Part shown: piece after piece, positions 57,650-64,000 of the stretch
How positions within the stretch are numbered: position 1 is the first letter of the stretch
Layout: each line of letters starts with the position of its first letter
Origin: Plotosus lineatus
Lineage: Eukaryota; Chordata; Actinopteri; Siluriformes; Plotosidae
Length of the DNA stretch: 64,000 nt
Direction: 5' to 3'
Assembly: GCA_024760905.1 (NCBI GenBank)
Contig: CM045731.1
Location: forward strand, 50,486,001 to 50,550,000
The notes under the pieces: model-generated
What the model saw: the letters and a program-made list of their open reading frames with translations, nothing else
The model's database searches: none
What the model was told of the DNA's origin: nothing
Made by a program: the position numbers and the translations under genes

Positions 57650-58625
57650 GATTCTGTGTCCCTCTCCTCCACCTGCACAAATAATCCAGCAGTTTTGAAC
57701 ATTCTCACAGCGAAGACTTTCGTCACCAAGGAAATGGAGACTTCGGTTCAAGACGAATTTAAGACATCCATCCACATCAGCTCCTGCCCACAACTCTGAT
57801 GTAATACTGAGCAACCACAAACCCCAGACTGAAGTAAATATAAAAACAGTGCATGTACGGGCCATCAGGGTTACATCCTAAAATCTGTGGGCTCAGTGTG
57901 CCCATGGAGCACACTGGCACAATATAATCAACATTCCAGCAATCAGGTTTTAAGAGCAGAACAGTGTTAGTGTTAAATGATACACAGATGAATTGAGCGT
58001 ACAGTATATCAGGGCTGGATCGGTTTTACTCAGTCATGCTAGGTAATACAATTATTACCGAGTTTCAGGACGATGGGCAGATTATGCCATGTTTAACTCC
58101 GTGTGAAAGAAGCAGTTCCTTAGCTAAAATTTAATTGATAAGCAGTTGTTACGTTATTAAGATATTAATACAGATGGGTCAGGGGGGGGCGTCCACTTCA
58201 TTTCTGCTTTCTCAAGCAGGAAAGTTTTTTTTCCTGTATTAAAATATCTGAATAGATAGTTATTAATGTCATGGCAACTATTTATATTTCTGTGTCACTT
58301 GGTACAATGGTTTTTCGCTCAGTCAATGAAGACTGTTATTTATAAAATAATAATATTCACAATAAAATCATAAATCATTCTTTTTTTCTAATAATACGAA
58401 TTTAAATATCTAAAACATGCCAATGCCTATTCATAGCACCTTTGTATACTAGGAGAAGCTTGCTCAGCATGGAGCCGTTAAGAAGTGTTGGACACGTTAA
58501 AAACCCCATTAAAAATAATGAGTGTTGAAGTTTGTCTGCTGAAAAGTTACCAACATTGAAATATTTTGTACCTCATTGCAGTGTCAGTCTCTTCAAGAAT
58601 CTTGTACCCGATATTAAGAATATTA
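57650..58625. other. Intron sequence, nothing recognised
   Basis: No splice-bounded MAGI frame or repeat match was seen. Confidence 0.45.
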
Positions 58626-58634
58626 CTCCTCTTT

Positions 58635-60620
58635 GAATGACCACCTTATCATGGTGGAGGGGTTTGCGTGACCTAATGATCCATAATGCCCCTGGTAGGG
58701 TCACCCAAGGCAAACAGGTCCTGGTTGATGATCCAGACAAAGTGCGGTTCAGAAGACCTCTATGCTAAATAAAAAGAAATGGACACAGTTTCCCTTGCCT
58801 GGACACAGGTCGCCTAGGGGAGTGGCTCGAAGGCGAGCGCCTGGTGGTCAGGCTTCTGCCCATGGAGCCCGGCTGGGCCCAGCCTGAAAAGGAGACATGG
58901 GTCTGCCCTCCCATGAACCCACCACCTGTGGGAGAGGCTATAGGACACGGGTGCAATGTGAGTTGGGTGGCAGCTGAAGGCATGGGTTCTGTCGGACCTG
59001 ATTCTCACTCTTGGGACATGGAATGTCACTTATCTGGCAGGGAAGGAGCCTGAGCTAGTGTGTGAGGTGGAGAGATACCGACTAGATATAGTCGAGCTCA
59101 CCTTAACGCATAGCTTGGGCTCTGGAACCACCATCTCGAGAGAGGCTGGACCTTATTCCATTCTGAAGTTGCTCATGAGGAGAGCTGGCGAGCCAGAGTG
59201 GGCATCCTTGTCTCGGTGCCCGTCTCGGTGCCCAAACGTTGGGATTCTCCCTGGTCGACGAAAGGGTTGCCTCCCTTCACCTTTGGGTGGGGGGCTGGGT
59301 CGTGACCGTTATTACGCACCAAATGACATCTCAGAGTACCCACCCTTCTTGGAGTCTTTAGGGGGTGTGCTGAAGAACTGATCCGACCGATCGTCAAACC
59401 TCGGATTAAGAAGGAACAATGTGGTTTTCGTCCTGGGCATAGCATTCTTGACCAACTCTATATGTTCCACAGGATCCGGGAGGGAGCATGGGAATATGTC
59501 CAATCTGTCCTTATGTGTTTTGTGAATTTGGAGAAGGCTTTCGACCGAGTCCCTCGGGCTATCTTGTGGGGCGTGCTTCAGGAGTACGGCGTCCCGGGCC
59601 CATTGCTACGAGCCATTCAATCACTGTATCAAAGGAAGCCAGCGTTTGGTCCGTATTGGTAACAACAGATTGAATTCGTTTACGGTGAGGGTTGGAGTCC
59701 ACCAAGGCTGTCCTTTGTCACTGATTCTGTTCATAATTTTATGGAAAGAATTTCTAGACAGAGATAATTGAGGAGCTCTAGTTTGGTGGCCATCAGATCT
59801 CGTCTCTGCTTTTTGCAGAGGATGATGCCCTTTTTTCGCTTCATTAAGCCGGGACCTCCAGCTCTCATTGGAACAATTCTCAGTCGAGTGCGAAGTGGCC
59901 GGGATGAAAATCAGCACCTCCAAGTCCGAGGCCATGGTTCTCAGTCAGACAAGGGTGGAATGCACCCTCCGGGTCAGGAATGAGGTCCTGCCCCAAGTGG
60001 AGGAGTTTAAGTATCTTGGGGTCTGGATCACGAGTGAGGGAAGGATGGAGCAGGAGATCCACAGACTATTAAACGGAGCCTGTACTGGTCTGTCGTAGTG
60101 AAAAGGGAGCTGAGCGGCAAGGAAAAGCTCTCAATTTACCAGTCGATCTACGTTCTAACCCTCACCTATGGTCACGAGCATTGGGTAGTGACCGAAAGAA
60201 CAAGATCACGGATACAAGCGGTTGAAATGATCTACCTTTGCTGGGTGGCAGGGCTCTCCCTTAGAGATAAGGTGAGAAGCTCTACTATCCGGGGAGAGCT
60301 CAGAGAATAACCACTGCTCTTCTGCATCGAGAGGGGTCAGTTGAAGTGGCTCAGGATTAGAGTCAGAAGGTCAGAATGCCTCCCGAACGTCTCCCTGGTG
60401 TGGTGTTTCAGGCATGTCCAACCGGGAAGACACCCCGGGGTCAACCAAGAACAAGCTGCTGGAGGACTTTTTCTCTCAGCTTGTTTGGGAACACCTCGGT
60501 GTCCCCCCGGAAGAGCTGGAGGAAGTGGCTGGGGAGAGGGATGTCTGGGCCTCTTTGCTTAAGTTTCTGCCCCCGCGACCCGACCACGAAAGAAACAGAA
60601 GATGATGATGATGATGATTG
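58635..60620 (+). mobile_element. LINE family 2 copy with internal deletion
   Basis: The left part holds 5' and endonuclease-start sequence (GKEPELVCEVERYRLDIV near 59045, then PPFLESLGGVL near 59345). At about 59378 it jumps into the reverse transcriptase (FHRIREGAWEYVQ, LMCFVNLEKAFDRVPRA). It then runs through MKISTSKSEAMVLSQTRV, EVLPQVEEFKYLGVWITSEG, WVVTERTRSRIQAVEM and LGVPPEELEEVAGERDVWAS to the (GAT)n end. The region encoding the rest of the endonuclease and the start of the reverse transcriptase is missing. Several frameshifts and stops occur, including loss of the FADD frame near 59810. It is the same family as 2596-3855. Confidence 0.9.
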
Positions 60621-60772
60621 ATAATTTTCATATTAATCAAACTAATATTTTGCACCTGATCATGAACTGATTTTAGTGCTCTGAATGGCCTTGAAATGTA
60701 AATAAGGTTCTTGATAACAGTGGTAAAAGTGCTAGCATTAGCCGTTTAGTATTAAAAATGGACAGTTATGAA

Positions 60773-60776
<4 letters not shown>

Positions 60777-60821
<45 letters not shown>

Positions 60822-60826
60822 TTAAT
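60777..60826. repeat. (TC)n/(AC)n compound microsatellite
   Basis: A TC run of about 34 bp is followed by CA repeats. Confidence 0.95.
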
Positions 60827-60849
60827 AACAATATTAATTTATTATACAA

Positions 60850-61280
60850 TATTTGCATATCATTCACCTGAAGGGATTTCCACCAGGTGTGTGTCCATAC
60901 CACTGGTCTGTTGTTTCGAATGGGTTCACTGAACCAAATTTGAATAATAAATAGAGTGTAATATGAAACTACAGCTTTTTGTAAATCAGTGTCTCGAAAT
61001 TACATCTCTGTTAAAGTAAACCGTAAGTTGAGATGAGTCCAACACTTGGTAATGGTTTTAAATTGTGAATTTGTAAGATGTATTTCCTTTAAACTCTAAC
61101 CACAACTTTTTCAGAAGACATTTTATAACATCTCTCTGAAGACCACCCAAGTTTGGAGGTAAGGTTAAAACTGCTCAGTGATAAATTTAACTTTGCTTGT
61201 TTGGTTATAGTTGTGCTCAGATACAGTCTAGATACTGTACATGCTAAGTCATATGACAAACGATCAAGTCCAACTTACAA
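60850..61280. other. Intron sequence, nothing recognised
   Basis: This is AT-rich unique-looking sequence. Confidence 0.45.
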
Positions 61281-61296
61281 GTAGTTTTATATATAT

Positions 61297-61652
61297 GTCT
61301 GTCTGTCTCCTTTCGGCATTTTCCCTTTTACTCAGGAGTCACCACAGCGAATCATGTGATTCGCACGTTTGATTTTGGCAGAGGTTTTTACGTCGGATGC
61401 CCTTCCTGTCACAACCCTTTTTAGCAAGGGACAGAAACACGCTGACGACTTTGCAGCCTACTCTTTACGAAAGTCAGCAATGGTTCTTTTACATGCCTCT
61501 CACCATAGACAGTGAGAGACATGGCCCGCCTTTGATAACCCAGTTAGCTGCACTGGGGGGACAGTGACAACCCTGTGGAGAGTGGGACTCGAACCCCCAA
61601 CCTTTGGATCAGCGATCCAGCGCCCTATCCCACTAGACCACCACTGCCCCTA
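61297..61652 (-). repeat. Complete SINE family A with RTE-type tail
   Basis: On the minus strand it has head GGGGCAGTGGTGGTCTAGTG, a B box in GGTTCGAGTCCCACTC, the body shared with 37548-37898, then GGAAGGGCATCCGACGTAAA and GATTCGCTGTGGTGACTCC, ending with (GACA)n. A perfect 16-bp duplication, GTAGTTTTATATATAT, lies at 61281-61296 and 61653-61668. The A-rich RTE end is replaced here by GACA repeats. Confidence 0.92.
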
Positions 61653-61655
61653 GTA

Positions 61656-61660
<5 letters not shown>

Positions 61661-61741
<81 letters not shown>
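61661..61741. repeat. (AT)n microsatellite
   Basis: This is a pure AT run of about 80 bp. It starts inside the SINE's right target duplication and appears to have expanded from its TATATAT end. Confidence 0.96.
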
Positions 61742-61743
<2 letters not shown>

Positions 61744-61744
61744 A

Positions 61745-62780
61745 TCAGTGTACTGTACATTTTGCTTATTCTGTGTGAATTAACACTATATCAGTACTAT
61801 GGACATCCTCTGAAAACATTACTGAACAGACATCCAAATTAGCACTTGAGTGGTTCGAGCTTAAAGAGTCGTCCAAGCAGAAAAAGCAGGAGACAAAATT
61901 ATATAGCAGTGAAGCAGCCTGAGCTAATTTACATTTACTGACTTTTACACCAGTCTTCAGGGAAAGACAAGGTATCATTGACCAGAATTAGCCGCTGTGA
62001 AATTATCCTTCAGTCAGAAATACCGAGAGACTAAAAAGCAACATGCATCAGTCACAGAGATGGACAGCTCACATCCAAAAGCAGCTCCTGTGACTTCCTT
62101 GTCGACCCGATTTACCCTTCTCTCTGAACTTTATAACCATGCTTCCTTTACAGATAAAACTCTGGGGAAGATCATTAACCTCACCTGCCTGTGCCAGATG
62201 AGGGGAAACAATGTGGCTCCACAAAAAAGCACCGTTATACTCACCACTAACTTATCAAAGATGAAGGGACACGGGGACACAGACAGTTACCATGAGAATA
62301 AAAAGCTCTGGAATGATTAACATCAACCTTGATGTGCTGAGTTAAGTCAATGAAAAAGTGACCTATTAAAAAAAAAGATAAGTGAAAACAATGAGTCATG
62401 TTTTTCATTGTAGGTTCAATTTAATGCTCAGGGACTCATGACTCGGGCTGCTAGGGCTTAAGATAATTATTCCATTATAACTTTTATAAAAATAACATAT
62501 TACAGTTCAGTTCACCTATTTAAAAAACATACCCTTGCTATATAAAAACTTGGAAAATCTGTCTGATCACACTCGTGTGAACTAATGCTCGCAAAGACAA
62601 AGAAGAAAACTGTAAAAACAAGTAAGACGACTTTTAAAAATTCACAACCCCAATGCTCTAGATCTCAAGACACCCTTAGGATGGACAGAGTGCAGTGCAA
62701 GTCTTAATGTTCAGCAAGAAGCAAATCTATAACAAGCCCATATCGTTGAACTTTGGCCTCACTGCATTTCCACACACCCT
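61745..62780. other. Intron sequence, nothing recognised
   Basis: The 107-codon plus frame at 61997-62320 has no motif and lies antisense to the host gene. I do not support it as a gene. Confidence 0.5.
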
Positions 62781-62782
62781 TA

Positions 62783-63049
<267 letters not shown>

Positions 63050-63239
63050 TTAAAAATGTGACTCTGTACACAGAGCTCAGATGAGAATGAAAACAAAAAG
63101 TGGCTAGAGATTTGATACACTGAAAAAATAATCCAGCGTTCATAGGCAGCCTTGACAAAGTAGCTTGGAGTGAGCTACACAACTCTGTTCCAGCCAATCA
63201 GCAACAGTAGGCATTTGTACTTGACTTTTTTCTATATTA

Positions 63240-63310
63240 TTTTAATTCCATAACTAAAATTATCGCCTCTGCATTTAACCGATCCAAAGTGAGCACACAC
63301 AACTTGCTCC
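63240..63310 (-). repeat. Short SINE family D fragment
   Basis: ATCGCCTCTGCATTTAACCG and ATCCAAAGTGAGCACACAC match the 3' end of the copy at 63420-63655. Confidence 0.6.
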
Positions 63311-63419
63311 TGATTTGATTGAAGGAGGACAAAATTGTTGCTGTGGTTAAGTATTTACTTCTGTTAAGCCTTGACAACATGCATTCATGATTGTTTTGAA
63401 ATACTGTAATACTGTTAAT

Positions 63420-63655
63420 CCCGCTAGCAAAGTCATTGCCTCTGCATTTAACCCATCCAAAGTGGGCGCACACACACTCACTTGGAGCAGTGGGCTGCCA
63501 CACATATTTGGGGTGCCCGAGGAGCAGCTGGGGGGTTAGGTGCCTTGCTCAAGGCTGTGGGCCACCACCACATATTTTTCTTCTGGTTAGGGAATCGACC
63601 CAGCGACCTTTCGGGCCCAAAGCCGCTTCTCTAACCATTAAGCCATGGCCCTTTG
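63420..63655 (-). repeat. tRNA-derived SINE, family D
   Basis: In complement it starts with a tRNA-like head (GGGCCATGGCTTAATGGTTA, B box GGTCGATTCCC) and continues with GAGCAAGGCACCTAACCCC and CTGCTCCTCGGGCACCCC. It ends in TTAAATGCAGAGGCAATGAC. It is the best preserved family D copy here. Confidence 0.75.
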
Positions 63656-63659
63656 TCTG

Positions 63660-64000
63660 CCGGAACTTCTGAAGCAGTACAAAAGGGAGACATGCAATTT
63701 TTTAGCTGTTAGGTATAAAATAAATGTAATACAGAATATTTAGGCACTGCCTAAAAGTGGAGATCCAAATAAAAAAAATTCTCCCGACACAGGATTTTAA
63801 ATGCGAATTCGTCGAGATGATGCTATCAATGACGTAGCCTCATATAACCTTCACATTATAACTGCCCCTCCCTAAAGTTTTGAGACTGTCTGAAAGTGAT
63901 TAGAAAGTAAGATTTCTTTAATCTCACCACGGGGTAGCGAGTTGCCATGCCCCTCAATTGGTTTACGTTTTTCCCCTTCTATCTTCTTGTTGTCCTTTCA
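63660..64000. other. Intron sequence to the window edge
   Basis: An exon-like frame at the very edge was examined and rejected. Otherwise nothing is recognised. Confidence 0.45.

Noticed and set aside
61997..62320. 107-codon plus-strand frame near the guanylate-kinase exon
   Set aside because: There are no family motifs or conserved borders; probably chance.
63930..64000. Exon-like minus-strand frame at the right edge (reads KPIEGHGNSLPRG before a GTGAG)
   Set aside because: It would join in phase but give Gly where MAGI proteins have Cys before TTRQP, and it does not resemble the expected preceding MAGI3 exon. Part of it (CAACTCGCTACC) resembles a fish SINE tail.

Overview
This window looks like a piece of a ray-finned fish (teleost) genome. 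Coding sequence is sparse and split into short exons with GT..AG borders. Long introns are packed with microsatellites, tRNA-derived SINEs, non-LTR retrotransposons and hAT or TA-flanked DNA transposons of kinds common in fish. The species cannot be fixed from the sequence.

The only host protein gene I can support is an internal part of a MAGI-family scaffold gene on the minus strand, best matched to magi3. Seven coding exons read right to left: 62907-62788 (end of the guanylate-kinase-like region), 43905-43699 (acidic linker), 39405-39237 and 32167-32088 (first WW domain), 26857-26800 and 20204-20101 (second WW domain), and 8686-8495 (a PDZ domain). Every junction keeps phase. The exons sum to 930 bp, or 310 codons, with no internal stop. 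The gene continues beyond both edges: the N-terminal PDZ and early guanylate-kinase exons lie to the right, the remaining PDZ exons to the left.

The introns hold layered mobile elements. Non-LTR elements include an almost full-length but frameshifted RTE-type LINE (about 28960-32003, minus), two internally deleted RTE derivatives (46205-46932 and 55142-55658, the second with a perfect 19-bp target duplication), and two copies of a second LINE family (2596-3855 minus, 58635-60620 plus). At least five SINE families are present. In one, the same tRNA-like head and body carry either an RTE-derived or an L2-type tail. DNA elements include three hAT-type units with perfect 8-bp duplications (17233-17943, 27799-28515, 48874-50201; the last holds a broken transposase) and several TA-flanked families (113-740, 24164-25161, 50250-51200; 37155-38066 and 48419-48848; 56074-56889).

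The signals most worth a second look are a near-perfect 97-bp palindrome with a 17-bp flanking duplication (24613-24890), the tail exchange in the SINE family, the make-up of the RTE tail (RTE 5' part joined to RTE 3' part), a LINE whose 5' junction carries an inverted copy of the target flank (3856-3926), and a segment shared between a hAT element and an unrelated TA-flanked family. I found no new multi-gene system; the novelty is in transposon architecture.
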